Notes under the pieces: model-generated
The model's database searches: none
The model's input: only the letters and a program-made list of their open reading frames with translations
Told to the model about the DNA's origin: nothing
Shown here: positions 1 to 11,095 of the stretch, piece after piece
Numbering within the stretch: the first letter of the stretch is position 1
Layout of the letters: the number at the start of each line of letters is the position of its first letter
NCBI GenBank assembly: GCA_016800925.1
Contig: JABCPU010000181.1
Coordinates: 1-64,000 of the forward strand
Direction of reading: 5' to 3'
Length of the DNA stretch: 64,000 bases
Source of the DNA: Suillus spraguei
Taxonomy: Eukaryota; Basidiomycota; Agaricomycetes; Boletales; Suillaceae
Position numbers and translations under genes: made by a program

Positions 1-31
1 TCCATCTGCTAGTAATGCGTGATTGTCCTCT

Positions 32-325
32 TTATGAGGTTCCTCCTTTTATGAGAGTTCCATCTGCCGTAGTAACTCGAAATGGTTCCTTGAGTTTTCG
101 TCGTGTGATTTGATGGAGTTTCACAAACTCTTCTGAGATGAATGTTCCTGCTGCTCCTGAATCGATAACAGCGGTAGTGTCGACGGATTTCAAACGAGTA
201 CGCGAGTGGAGGGTGATTGGGACACGAAGTTCTTTTCTTTCACCTACAGCGCGTACAAGTCTTAGTATTACATTAGGAGAAACATACGTCGAGTCTTTGT
301 TTCTCCACATCAAAATCCTGCACAA
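32..325 (-). pseudogene. Ty3/gypsy retropepsin fragment
   Basis: This frame encodes an aspartic-protease-like segment with the active-site motif DSGAAGTFI, typical of the pro domain that follows gag in Ty3/gypsy elements, where it cleaves the Gag-Pol polyprotein. It lies just downstream, on the minus strand, of the gag fragment at 400-1146. The reading frame between the two is broken. The element runs off the left edge of the window, so reverse transcriptase and integrase are not visible. It is most likely a decayed retrotransposon rather than an active one. Confidence 0.8.
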
Positions 326-399
326 CCCGTCTCACGGTTTCTTCATCTTCTTCTTCCCCTTTGACTTCGGTTTGTCGAAGTGGGGTCTTCTTCTTTCTA

Positions 400-1146
400 T
401 CAGGGACAATTATGGATGCGGTGTCTGGTCTTTCTGCATCCGAAGCATTGCCCTTTCTTCATGCATTCGGATCTTTCCACGTCGGAGATTCGATCTACGA
501 CCATTGCGTTGGAATCACGGTTCGGAGTATACCGTGCATTCCTGTAGTTCTTCTTCTTCTGTTGTGGAACATGACGTGTCCTCATGGCATTAAGCCGATG
601 ATGGGCGTTGTCAATAGCAACGCATTGCAACACAACATCTCTGAATATCTCGGAGACATCTCCCATATTGAAAAGCTTTGTAAGGATACCCCAATTAAGA
701 CCATCTTGGAAGAACTGGATCTTCGTCGCGTTATCGGTGATGTGAGCCTTGGCTGCAAGTGCCTCAAAGTCGGCGACATAGGTATGAAGATCTCCAGTTC
801 CTTGCTTGAGGTCTCTAAGGCGTGTAAGCGCAGTCATTCCAGTATCCACTGGCTCGAATGCTTCTTTGAAGCTCTTCATAAAATCCACCATCGTCCCATA
901 ACCAACTTTTTGTCCAGAAGTGTCGGTAGATTGGGCGTGTTCAAGGAATTGTTCCTTCCAAGATTTGGCGTTCTTTTCAGTCATGAAGGATGTTATGTAG
1001 ATGATCTTCTGCTTGTCGGCGGTGTAAAGCTTTTCATTGATGTCAAAGTGCAGATTGCACGACTGGATAAACTCGCGAGAGTTATCACGATCTCCATCAA
1101 AACCAATCGGTTGACCAATCTTGTATTCGAATTCTTTGGTCGACAT
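400..1146 (-). CDS. Ty3/gypsy Gag-like capsid protein with zinc knuckle
   Basis: A 248-residue open frame. The central part resembles retrotransposon Gag capsids, with residues around WKEQFLEH and LRDLKQGTGDLHTYVADFE. The C-terminal end CFGCRKTRHRIHNCP is a CCHC-type nucleic-acid-binding knuckle in which the usual Gly before His is replaced. Gag would form the particle that packages element RNA. Upstream on the minus strand lies an LTR at 1345-1819, and downstream is the protease fragment at 32-325, so the order LTR-gag-pro fits a gypsy element. The frame is short and ends before the protease, which suggests a broken gag-pol. Confidence 0.8.
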   Translation of the reverse strand: MSTKEFEYKIGQPIGFDGDRDNSREFIQSCNLHFDINEKLYTADKQKIIYITSFMTEKNAKSWKEQFLEHAQSTDTSGQKVGYGTMVDFMKSFKEAFEPVDTGMTALTRLRDLKQGTGDLHTYVADFEALAAKAHITDNATKIQFFQDGLNWGILTKLFNMGDVSEIFRDVVLQCVAIDNAHHRLNAMRTRHVPQQKKKNYRNARYTPNRDSNAMVVDRISDVERSECMKKGQCFGCRKTRHRIHNCP

Positions 1147-1344
1147 GGTTGATGATTCTTCTGATGAGTTATACTTTCTCGATGCCTACACGCGCTGTCT
1201 TGCTGTCCGTTAGGGCTTTCTTCTGTCCGAGGGCTTCTCTTGACAATCTGCTCAGTGTACGCGTACACTAGTCTGCTTGATCGAAGTGATCAGGGTTCAG
1301 GGTCGAAGACTTGATAGTCGACAATCAAATTGACTTTAATCTTT

Positions 1345-1819
1345 TGTTATGAACTGGGGTGGCGTCACCAGCGACAGTGAAAAGACACAGGCGGTCTGCT
1401 GGGAGTTCTTACAATGTTCAAAAGAGAACAAGGTAAAAGTACAAGGAACGTGTTCCGAGTACGATCAAGGGTTCAGCCTCAAAGACAAGTCTGAGAGGTA
1501 TCCGCGAGAATAGCGACTAAGGCTAAGGAGTGCTTAGACTTAGAGACGATTCAAGACGACTTAGGTTGGAGACCTAAGCGAAGGAGATTCCAGGTAAAAC
1601 CCAGTAAGATTAAAGTATGGAATCTACTACAAGTACACTGTGCTTAAATAGGCCAATATGTGCGCACAGACCAAGAAGAGTGTGAGAATGTATGTGCGTA
1701 TCCAAAGAAGGAAGGCAACTATAATACAGATGCGTTGAGCATATGAGTCAGAGTCATGTTATGTAATATACACGGTAAATGAGGCAAGAAAATGAATAGG
1801 GGCACGTACGATTGTAACA
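1345..1819 (-). mobile_element. LTR of Ty3/gypsy element (family 1)
   Basis: The segment starts TGTTATGAACT and ends TTGTAACA, the imperfect TG...CA inverted ends of an LTR. Its sequence matches the reverse complement of the solo LTR at 20598-21035 over most of its length, for example the shared stretch around CTAAGGAGTGCTTAGACTTA. On the minus strand a chromodomain-bearing pol end precedes it and a gag frame follows it. It therefore sits between the 3' end of one element and the 5' end of another, or is a shared LTR of a tandem pair. Confidence 0.8.
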
Positions 1820-1829
1820 ATTTCTTGAA

Positions 1830-2211
1830 ATCTTTCAAATTAAGTATAGAACCTTGAATTCTTTTGGATTTAGCTGCCATGGGATTCTTTTTGTGAAACT
1901 CTACTATAAGGACTGGGGAATTCTTTATGTTTTCTTCTGGTTCCCATGTTGATTCCTCTATCAGATATCCTTCCCATTTTACTTGGTATTGGTATTGCAG
2001 CTTTCCTCGGAATAAACGGCTATCTAATACTTCTTCTACAACAAATTCTTCCTGATCATCAACTATGTCAGGAGGTGGTCGGGTGGGTTGAGAATGAGGG
2101 ATCATTTGACATGCATAGTATGGAGTAAGTAATTGGACATGGAACACTGGGTGAATCTGATAGTTTGCTGGTAATTTCAATTTATAGTTCACTTCGCCAA
2201 TCTTCTCCAGT
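1830..2211 (-). pseudogene. Ty3/gypsy pol C-terminus with chromodomain (chromovirus)
   Basis: Reading down from 2192, the protein begins with the post-integrase segment (KLPANYQIHPVFHVQLL), passes a short linker and ends in a chromodomain with QVKWEGYLIEESTWEPEEN. Chromoviral integrases use this domain to target chromatin carrying particular histone marks. The frame runs to 1719, into the LTR. It is cut off abruptly at 2211 by the LTR that begins at 2212, so everything upstream in pol is missing. Only the last 160 or so codons remain. Confidence 0.85.
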
Positions 2212-3738
2212 TGTCATATACCATACTTCTGATCTCAGATCTGATCTGATCGATCCTACTTCCGTCCAGTCCACAGATCCTGTCTGGGTCACCCATCCAA
2301 AAGCCCCTACTTCTCGCACTCTAACTCCCTTGTGGATATCTGTGTTTACCTCCTTTCGGCATTACTCCTGTCTCCAGTATTCCAGCTGTGTATATTTCCT
2401 TCCTGCTTTTTGATCCATTACCTGTGTCTCATTTCTGACTTGTGCTTACTGATCCACTGTGCATTAACTGATAGACTTCCATTATACATTGTACATAGCC
2501 CTCGGTCCCAAACTCAGTGATTATCCGTGCTAGTTACTTACAGTATATAAACCACTTGTAAATCTCCGTAGAACCTTAGTTCAAATATCATCTTAGATTC
2601 TGCTCAATCTATTCCTCCAGACTTGAGTTACTTCCAGCTCTGGTCATCTTCCAAGACTTTGGATTGATTCCTATAAGTCTGCATCTCTGACTCTACCTTC
2701 GAGTAGTCTACCTCTGTTAGTTTCTAGTTAAGGACTCGTTCCGAGACTAGTCTTATCCCTTGTATCATCTCCACGTTCCTGTTAAGACCATACTCAAAGG
2801 GTGAAAAATCCGAAGGGCTTTGGCCTCAGTTTGTGCACTGTGCCCCTTTCCTGAGTAATGCCCCTTATTTCAGAGAGTAGGTATACGTCCGAAGATCTGG
2901 AAGGAGTTGCATGATGGATCCGGACGTTTGAAGGTATCGGATATGATACATCCGAAGGTTATCCGGAGCGTAGGGATGGAATGAGAATTAAGGCTAGCTT
3001 TGGAATGGGTTCCTAACTAGAAACTGACAGAGGTAGACTATCTGAAGATAGAGTTGGAGATATAGACTAAAGGAATCAATCCCAAGTCTCAGAAGATGAC
3101 TTAGAGCGGAAAGTGACTCAAGTCCAGAGGAACAGAATGAGCAGAATCTAAGATGATATTCAAACTAAGGTTCTATGGAGATCTACAAGTGGTTTATATA
3201 CTGTAAGTATCTAATACGGATAATCAAAAAGTCCGGGACCGAGGGCTATGTACGAAGTGTAATGGAAGTCTATTAGTTAATGCACAGCAGATCAGTAAGC
3301 ACAAATCGGAAATGAAACACAGGTAATGGATCAGTGACACAGGACGGAAGTATACACAGCCGGAATACTGGAAACAGGAGGAATGACGAAAAGAGATAGA
3401 TGCAGATATACACAAGGGAGTCAGAGTGCGAGAAGTGGGCACATTTGGATGGGTGATCTGGACAGGATCTGTGGACTGGATTGAAATAGAATCGATCGGA
3501 TCTGATTGGATATGGTCAGATCTGAGATCAGAAGTATGGTATATGACAGTTCCAGATAACCTTCGGACATGTCATATCTGATACCTCCAGACATCCAGAT
3601 CCGTCACGTGGCCACTTCCAGATCTTCAGATGTATACCTATCCTCTGAAATAAGGGGCATTACTTGGGAAAGGGGCACAGTGTACGAACTGAGGCCAAAG
3701 ACCTTCGGATCTCTTACCCTTTGAGTATGGTCTTAACA
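2212..3738 (+). mobile_element. LTR (family 2), interrupted by a nested LTR
   Basis: The outer LTR starts TGTCATATACC and ends GGTCTTAACA, the same ends as the solo LTR at 8450-9199. It is split at 2779/3549 by an inverted copy of the same family (2780-3548). Its two flanks (CCAGT and GTATA) do not match, so it is not a clean solo insertion. A gag frame in the same orientation begins about 50 bp after it, so it is best read as the 5' LTR of the element whose gag lies at 3791-4812. Confidence 0.85.
2780..3548 (-). mobile_element. Solo LTR (family 2) nested inside another family 2 LTR
   Basis: This 769-bp LTR lies in minus orientation: the plus strand reads TGTTAAGACC at the left end and GGTATATGACA at the right end. 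It is flanked by a perfect 5-bp target duplication, GTTCC at 2775-2779 and at 3549-3553. No internal coding region lies between the ends, so it is a solo LTR left by LTR-LTR recombination. Removing it plus one GTTCC restores a contiguous outer LTR, which dates it as the younger insertion. Confidence 0.92.
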
Positions 3739-3790
3739 GTATATTTGAATTGACACCTTTCCAAGTACATTCTTCAAGCCATCCCACATC

Positions 3791-4812
3791 ATGCCTCCCT
3801 GTAAAACTCAGAACACCCTCCGAGGAGCTGGACTTGGTCCGATCCAACAAGATCCCACACCCATCATCCAAACATTCACCAGCTTCTCCCAACGCTGTGC
3901 AAGCATGAGCAACATAGGTCAAAGCATCTCTGCTTGTCAGGCCAGACTGGATCTAATTACACCAACCCAGAACATGGATGACCCAGAATCCAATCCATGA
4001 CCGACCATCTGCTTTGATGATGAGTTGTGCAGTAATCCACCAGATGATGAAGGTGATGATCCGGATGATGAGGATCTGGATAATGAGGAAGATAATAACC
4101 ATCTGAACCCTCAAGACCAGGTCTTAGCTCAACTATCCATAGCCATAAATCACCTCGCTTGCAGTAGCTGTTGTACCACCACCTCGGATGATAGCAAAAT
4201 CAAGGTCTGTGAACCAGATACCTTTGATGGATCCAAGCCTCGCAAGCTCCAAGCATTCTTTGTCCAGTGTGAGCTCAACTTCCAGAGCAAACCTAATGCT
4301 TTCCATTCTGGATGTGCTAAAGTCAACTTTGCCCAATCCTACCTCAAGGGTATGGCTCTCAAGTGGTTTGAACTGGATCTCCTTTTGGATGGGTATAGCA
4401 ACTGTCCGGACTGGATGGATGACTACTCTGAGTTCATGCTTGAGCTCCAAACCAACTTTGGACCTCATGATCCCTCCGGAGATGCGGAAATGCAGTTAGA
4501 GCAACTCCATATGCGTGATGGACAGCACATCAACAAGTATGTTGTAGAATTCCAGCGACTTGCCTCCCAGGTACGCGAATGGGGGGACGGAGCTCTATGA
4601 CGCCAGTTCTACAATGGACTTCCGGCCCAAATCAAAGATGAGATTAGTCGCATAGGTAAACCCACTACCCTCTTGGAGTTCAAGACTCTCACCCAGACCA
4701 TTGATGCCTGTTACTGGGAGCAGAGGGGCGAAGTCACCCAAGAGAGTAAAGCCACCTCCTCCAATCCTCCTAGGCAGCCAGCACCTGACCGGACGAACTC
4801 CAACTCATCCGG
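3791..4812 (+). pseudogene. Ty3/gypsy gag with two in-frame TGA stops
   Basis: One reading frame runs from ATG 3791 to the LTR insertion at 4813, interrupted only by TGA at 3998-4000 and TGA at 4598-4600. Both could come from CGA by one C-to-T change. The N-terminal half has an acidic run (DDEGDDPDDEDLDNEEDN). The body is a retrotransposon Gag capsid domain (VCEPDTFDGSKPRKLQAF, LKWFELDLL, MQLEQLHMRDGQ). It belongs downstream of the LTR ending at 3738. The coding sequence resumes after the inserted LTR, at 5758. Translation would stop early, so the copy is dead. Confidence 0.85.
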
Positions 4813-5757
4813 TGTAAAGATACAACCTAGCTTGGGCTGTAGATAAACCACTGCCTCAACTAGTATGTTAGTCTTGTGCTCCATCTAGTCTGCTTCACTT
4901 GTAAGAACAAGAACATTTGACCCTAAAGGGGGATGCCTATTTAGTATGGTCAAGTTCGAGTCTAACTTATTTGCAAAACAAGTGTCGTGGTCAGCGATAA
5001 TACTGCTGGAACTAGCATCGTGAGTAGCGGTGCTACCGTCGTCGAGATAAGGTCAGTAACAGTAGCGTTGAACAAGCGATGTCGAGCAGTGGTCTCAGCA
5101 GTAGCAGTAAGGTTGTGAGCGGTGCAAAGAAACAGTAAAGAAGTCCGCAGTACTTTCAGCGGTAAAGTAGCGGTTCATGGGAAGTTCAGTCAAAGTAACA
5201 GTCGAAAGTCCGGCGGTATGCCAGTGGTAACGGAGAACGAGCATGATGTATTAACGAGTGGTAAGGAAGCTTTAAAGACTATGTCCACTACTGGGTAGAT
5301 CCAGAGCTAGACAATAATCCTGACCTATAGTATGTGCAATGGGGTAAAATCAGGTACTGTATTGTGTGGGGTATGTGGTGCTTATATCCTAATTTGTATG
5401 TACTTGGAATACTCTAGGTGAGATCATTAGCGCTGGAGTGTAGTAACTGCCATAAGTATACATAGCGCAAAACACTGCGGCACGAGGCAACATGTAATAA
5501 CGCTTGCCATGGAATCAGTGATAATGAACAGGAAACAAACTACGCACCAAATGGAGCTATGCGGATGCGGCAAGGACATGGAAGGACATCGGTTTGTGGA
5601 ACGTGGTGTGGCAGTCGGTATGGTGTGCGGTAAGCATGGGATGCCGCCGGTACTGCTAAATGGGGTAAGATGGCCATGGACAAGTGTTATCTCCTGTAGA
5701 CGTGAGACGAGTGTCAAAATATGGGGTTTTAAGCCCAGCGCCAATATGTTCGTTACA
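4813..5757 (+). mobile_element. LTR-like insertion (family 3) in gag
   Basis: A 945-bp block starts TGTAAAGATACAACC and ends TTCGTTACA, with TG...CA ends. It is flanked by CCGG on both sides (4809-4812 and 5758-5761), a 4-bp target duplication. It interrupts the gag frame, and gag-type sequence resumes right after it. An inverted, truncated relative lies 260 bp downstream. No coding capacity is evident. Calling it an LTR rather than another TE end is an inference from its termini and size. Confidence 0.7.
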
Positions 5758-6015
5758 CCGGATCTGATATGCCCAGATCCAATAAAACCCACATCCTCTA
5801 CAACCTCCTCTGCACTGAAGGCTTCGGACCTTCCTAACATTATTGGTGCGGACAGAAAACTAACCACTCAGGAGTGTTAGAGGCGTATTGACAAAAGGCT
5901 ATGCATGTTCTGTGGCGGACCTGGTCATACTGCCTGGACTGTACCAAATCCACTTCACGCGCTGCCAAAGGCCGTGCTATGGTACTCACTCTGGAAACTG
6001 AACTGGAAGCCTCAG
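5758..6015 (+). pseudogene. C-terminal gag remnant with zinc knuckle
   Basis: This 258-bp piece carries the end of the interrupted gag. It encodes ADRKLTTQEC, then RRIDKRLCMFCGGPGHTAW, which is the first three positions of a CCHC knuckle. A one-base shift follows, after which the other frame reads CTKSTSRAAKGRAM, the usual continuation in Agaricomycete gypsy Gag. It is bounded by family 3 LTR sequences in opposite orientations, so neither the upstream gag nor the downstream pol is joined to it. Confidence 0.8.
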
Positions 6016-7311
6016 TGTAACGAGCATATTGGCGCTGGGCTTAAAACCCCATATTTTGACACTCGTCTCACGTCTACAGGAGTTACCACTAGTCCATGGC
6101 CTTCTTACCCCTTTAGCAGTACCGGCGGCATCCCAGGCTTACCGCACACCATACCGACTGCCGCACCACATTCCACAAACCGATGTCCTTCCATGTCCTT
6201 GCTGCGTCCGCACAGCTCCATTTGGTGCGTAGTTTGTTTCCTGTTCATTATCACTGATTCCATGGCAAGTGTTAAGACCATACTCAAAGGTAGAGAGATC
6301 TGAAGGGCTTTGGCCTCAGTTCATGCACTGTGCCCCTTTCTCAAGTAATGCCCCTTATTTCAGGGAGAAGTTATTCGTCTGAAGATCCGGAAGGAGTTGC
6401 ATGATGGATCCGGGCGTCCGAAGGTATCGGATATGATACGTCCGAAGGTTATTCGGAATGTAAGGATAGAACAAAGATTAAGGCTAGCTTCAGAACGAGT
6501 TCCTAACTAGAAACTAATGGAGGTAGACTATCCGAAGATAGAGTCGGAGATATAGACTATAGGAATCAATCCTAAGTCTTGGAAGGTGACTTCAGAGCAG
6601 AGGGTGGCTCAAGTCCGGAAGAAGCGGAATGAGCAGAATCTAGGATGATATTCGGACTAAAGTTCTACGGAGATCTACAAGTGGTTTATATACTGTAAGT
6701 ATCTAAGACGGATAATCAACAAGTCCGGGACCAAGGGCTATGTACGAAGTGTAACAGAAGTCTATTAGTTAATGCACAGTGTATCAGTAAGCATGAATCA
6801 GAAATGAACACAGGAAACGGATCAGTGACACAGGACGGAAATATAAACAGCCGGAATACTGGAAACAGGAGGAATGACGAAAGGAGATAGATGCAGATAT
6901 ACACAAGGGAGTTAAGGTGCGAGAAGTGAGCACATTCGGATGGGTGGTACGGACAGGATCTGTGGACCGGATGGAAATGGAATCGATCGGATCTGATCAG
7001 ATATGGTCGGATCTGGGATTAGAAGTATGGTATATGACAGCAAGCATTATTACATGTTGCCTCGCGCTATGTATACTTACAGCGGTTACTACACTCCAGC
7101 GCTACTGATCTCGCCTAGAGTATTTCGAGTACATACGAATTAGGATATAAGCACCGCGTACCCCACACGATAAAGCACCTGATTTTACACCATTGCATGT
7201 ACTATAGGTCAGGATTATTGTCTAGCTCTGGATCAACCCAGTAGTGGACATAGTCTTTAAAGTTCCCTTATCGCTCGTTAATACATCACACTCGTTCTCC
7301 GTTACCGCTGA
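6016..7311 (-). mobile_element. Truncated inverted copy of family 3 LTR
   Basis: The left end TGTAACGAGCATATTGGCGC is the reverse complement of the right end of 4813-5757, and similarity continues to about 7311 once the nested LTR at 6270-7039 is removed. It stops at the equivalent of position 5225, so some 410 bp of the element are missing. The sequence past 7311 is unrelated. Many single-base differences from the first copy suggest the two are not a recent pair. The shadow frames in both copies have no recognisable product. Confidence 0.75.
6270..7039 (-). mobile_element. Solo LTR (family 2)
   Basis: A 770-bp solo LTR in minus orientation with plus-strand ends TGTTAAGACC and GGTATATGACA. 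A perfect 5-bp target duplication GCAAG lies at 6265-6269 and 7040-7044. It is inserted inside the inverted family 3 LTR, so it is younger than that copy. There is no internal region. Confidence 0.92.
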
Positions 7312-7800
7312 ACTCTTGACCATAATTCGGTGTATATCGAGATGACTGTGAAGGCATTCATCCTGACATAATTGATGAATATTATGGGGTCCATGGCCAT
7401 ACTGCAACTTGAAGGCAACACCAGACCGGAGCGGGACATCCCATGGACGAGGAAGACAGTGATGGTGATGAGGAACCTCAAAATATAGTACAGGCAATCA
7501 ATGACCAGCAAAGGGACCATGTCCACCATGAAGCCATCAGTGTTCCATCACAAAGGAAACCTTTCGTCAATGATAAAACACACAGCAATTTTCTGCTGTT
7601 CTTGCCAAAGTTGTAGCCGAAGATATCACACCATGCCATTGCAAGCTGACCGCAGACGAGTGGGAAGGTAATGAATACCCGATTTTTGAAACTATCCCCA
7701 TTGGTCGACAGGGATCCAAAGAGCTTCACGTTTCCCTTGCTGAATCGATATGGTTTAAGCGAGCAAAGCTATGGTGCCAAGCATTAGTGATATTGTCATA
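7312..7800 (+). pseudogene. Degenerate basidiomycete repeat-family ORF
   Basis: Pieces of a plus-strand protein can be read in shifting frames, including GHPMDEEDSDGDEEPQNI, VQAINDQQRDHVHHEA, DPKSFTFPLL and RAKLWCQAL-like text. I recall this pattern from multicopy hypothetical proteins in basidiomycete genomes that are often found among transposons, but I cannot name a domain. Frames break every 100-200 bp. It begins where the truncated family 3 LTR ends and is best treated as a fragment of a multicopy gene or element. Confidence 0.4.
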
Positions 7801-8035
7801 TTTTTAGCTGCCAGTAGAGAGTGATGGTATTACTTGGTATTACTCTCTAGAGCAGGATATGTACCTGCAAATATGTGTACAGAATGTCATGTAGTTCTAC
7901 CAGTGGTGATCTCAGAATTAGCTGCAAATATAAATATGGACACAATTTACTAAATAGCCTCACTTCAGGTCATTTCCGCCGCTTCCTCCTGAAGTCACAG
8001 TCTTTCTACACCCTCTTCCACTCACCACTGACTTC

Positions 8036-10603
8036 ATGGATCCTGCTGGTGAGAGCGACGCTACCAATAGATGCATCTATTGTAGAGGTATCAACGCTAA
8101 TAGTCAACCGTGTGATTGTGAGGAATTTTTCGCCAAGTCACAGGACAAGGGTCATTGTGTGGAGTGTGGTCATGGCCGTAGCAAGCACCCTCACAAGGTA
8201 TCAGGCTACACACAAGAAAATGTCCAGGACAAACCTCGTCCAATTTCATTGGCCGCTGTCAAGAAGATATTGGATCAAATAACTGGTGCAAGTGTCGATG
8301 AAAAGCCACCCACCATGAGGCGAGGGAGCCTGCCACTCACCACTGCCCAAGAAGAAGCCATATCAACATTGTCTTCTACTCAGATTGCCAGTTACAATAA
8401 GTTGGCCAAGGGTCCTGTGCTGTCAGCTGGCTTGCGAAAGGTGCGAGATTGTCATATACCATACTTCTGATCTCAGATCCGATTGATTCTATTTCTGTCC
8501 AGTCCACAGATCCTGTCCGGATCACCCATCCGAATGTGCCCACTTCTCGCACTCTAACTCCCTTGTGTATATCTGCGTCTATCTCCTTTCATTATTCCTC
8601 CTGTTTCCGGTATTCCAGCTGTGTATACTTCCATCCTGTGTCACTGATCTGTTACCTGTGTTTCATTTCTGATTCGTGCTTACTGATCCGCTGCGCATTA
8701 ACTAATAGACTTCCATTACACTTCGTACATAGCCCTCAGTCCCGGACTTGTTGATTATCCATATTAGATACTTACAGTATATAAACCACTTGTAGATCTC
8801 CATAGAACCTTAGTTCAAATATCATCTTAGATTCTGCTCATTCTGTTTCCTCTGGACTTGAATCACTTTCCGCTCTAAGTCATCTTCCGAGACTTGGGAT
8901 TGATTCCTTTAGTCTATATCTCCGACTCTATCTTCGGATAGTCTACCTCTGTCAGTTTCTAGTTAGGAACCCATTCTGAAGCTAGCCTTAATCCTCATTC
9001 CATCCCTACGCTCTGGATAACCTTCAGACATACCATATCTGATACCTTCAAACATCCGGATCCATCATGCAACTCCTTCCAGATCTTCGGACATATACCT
9101 ACTCTCTGAAATAAGGGGCATTACTCGGAAAAGGGGCACAGTGCATGAACTGAGGCCAAAGCCCTTCGGATCTTTCACCCTTTGAGTACGGTCTTAACAG
9201 AGATGGGCCGACATCTAGTGCAGGAATTTACTTTATAACTTCTAGGATTGCAAAGAAACTAGCCCATACCCAGCTAGTCAAATGTGCCAGAGCACTGCCT
9301 CTAGTAATACCACAGCAACGACTACTGTGTTTCGAGTTGCATCAATTGCCATGCTAACCTGTGGTGTCGACATAAGTCAAGTAGCACCTTCAACGGATCA
9401 AACTTATACTATATTATTTGACAGAGGAATGGCTTTCTCAGAGAAACCAAAGCCCCAGGCAAGGGTGGGCAAAACGAGATACAGGCTATGAGGAACCATG
9501 GGTGCTACTTTGATTAGCAATTTAGAATCAATACTGGATGGACATATCCGATGATCACGAGAAACCTATGTACCTGGTTCCCAAAGGTCTTCAGTCACCT
9601 GGATGGGCAAGTTGAGAAGTGAGCATCACAACTGCAAGCCACTCAAGAAGATAAACCTGTTTGGCGCCTCCTCAACAAGACTGGACTGATGTTGATGGTT
9701 GTTGATGTCGCATTTCCAACTGGAAGTGACCTCACAAAACACAAGGGACAAGATAAAGCCAGTGTCAATGATTGTCATCTCTGGTTTGGTAAGTCCATGC
9801 ATCTTTGTATTGCTTCAACATTCATGTGCTAACAAATTCATTTTTAAGTAACAAGGAATCGAGTCCCTGAGGACGTTTATGAATCCTGGAACATGCAACC
9901 TATCATAGCAGGTTCAGATTCTGAACATGACTGCAGTGACCAGCTTTTGTCCAACACAGACAGTTCAGTCCATGGCAAGTCAGACAACGAGCTTGCAAGT
10001 TCCTTAATGGAATTAGATCTAACCAACAACAAAGTCAAGCACTCAGTCCCCAAAGGTAAAATGAAAGCTAGATTGCCAAGGAGGACTAATCACAGTGAGT
10101 GCTCACTTATTCAAATTATACTAATTGTGCATGTTCTTACTACTTGTCACCTTCACAGTGAAAAGAGCTCTTTCTCCTGATGAATCACCATCGGGTGCAA
10201 AGGTAGTTGTTCAAAAGAAACTAAAGAAAGGTTCATATTTGTCACTCCACCTGTCTTCCCAAGTGTGTATTTGACATTCAGAAACAGCGAGTAATGCTAG
10301 CATCCTGTTATTCTTCATGGACTCAGGAAGTTCAAGCTCTGAGGCCCCTCCGTCAACCCAGCCTACTCAATCCAGTAGCCTCCATAAGTTCACCGTTCCA
10401 CTCACTCACGACTTATTATTTAATCTGCACCATTATCACTAGAAACGGCCTCATTTTTCAGTCAAGTGCCTGCTGTCATCCTGCAACTCAAGAACAAATT
10501 ATCATCTCCACCTGAATTCATGTCAGTCAGTAAGGACAATGTCGTGTGGTGCAACAAACCAGAAGATGATGACCCCTTCGCACCGGAACATATTAATCCT
10601 TGA
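8036..10603 (+). pseudogene. Multi-exon hypothetical protein split by a solo LTR
   Basis: ATG 8036 opens a frame with Cys-rich motifs CIYCRGINANSQPCDC and GHCVECGHGRSKHP, which look like metal-binding pairs of a basidiomycete protein family I cannot name. The frame is cut at 8449 by a solo LTR and stays open for some 170 nt after it (KVRD joined to GPTSSAG), then shifts near 9290 (TTVFRVASIAMLTCGVDIS). Further exons follow: LLNKTGLMLMVVDVAFPTGS around 9670, then VTRNRVPEDVYESWNMQP after an intron at about 9789-9848, then KRALSPDESPSGAKVVVQKK after an intron near 10094-10158, ending EHINP-stop at 10603. Intron borders are clear GT-AG. The LTR and frameshift make it non-functional as read. Confidence 0.55.
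8450..9199 (+). mobile_element. Solo LTR (family 2) inside a coding exon
   Basis: A 750-bp LTR beginning TGTCATATACC and ending GGTCTTAACA, flanked by the perfect 5-bp duplication GAGAT at 8445-8449 and 9200-9204. It lies in plus orientation and has no internal region. Removing it with one GAGAT keeps the host reading frame open. This is the best-delimited copy of the family and defines its ends. Confidence 0.95.
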
Positions 10604-11095
10604 GACTCCTGTTATATCATGACTCAGAACCCTGCTACCTTTCTCATCTGAAGACTCAGAGTTGCCATACTAGTCTTCCACCATCATCTGGCTGCAACCA
10701 CAACCAGGTCCAGGTCTATTGTTTTGAGCAACAGGCCTGCTAATTCCATTTCTTGTTCCTCCTTGTGCTTTGCAGTACATACCATTAATCCCATCCAACA
10801 CTCATCACATCTTCCCATACTCCTACCTCGCATCCTCACGATGCATCACCTACTAATTATATATTGCAATCACTTGATTTCACTCATTACTTTGCACTAT
10901 TTGTTAAATGCTGAATGTGTCACTTCCCGAGCACTGGTCAGATGTGATCGGGTTTCTTATGCCAGTGAGACTTCCTACATGGACTCATAATAACATTCAT
11001 TTGTCGTCAATTGGAGTTCAATGTTAGTAGTGCAAGCATGAGCGACCCAACACAACCAAACAACAGATTGAGTTAACTTTCAAGGGCCATCTTGA
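10604..11095 (+). other. Intergenic stretch
   Basis: About 490 bp between the broken gene and the BTB gene. Only short chance frames are present, with no recognised domain, RNA gene or repeat. It would contain the 3' end of the first gene and the promoter of the second. Confidence 0.5.

Noticed and set aside
361..1152. 263-residue plus-strand ORF over the gag fragment
   Set aside because: It is antisense to a recognisable Gag with zinc knuckle and has no domain.
5427..5880. ORFs in the family 3 LTR copies (also 5905-6303)
   Set aside because: They run across LTR sequence on opposite strands, mirror each other, and have no known product except the short gag remnant.
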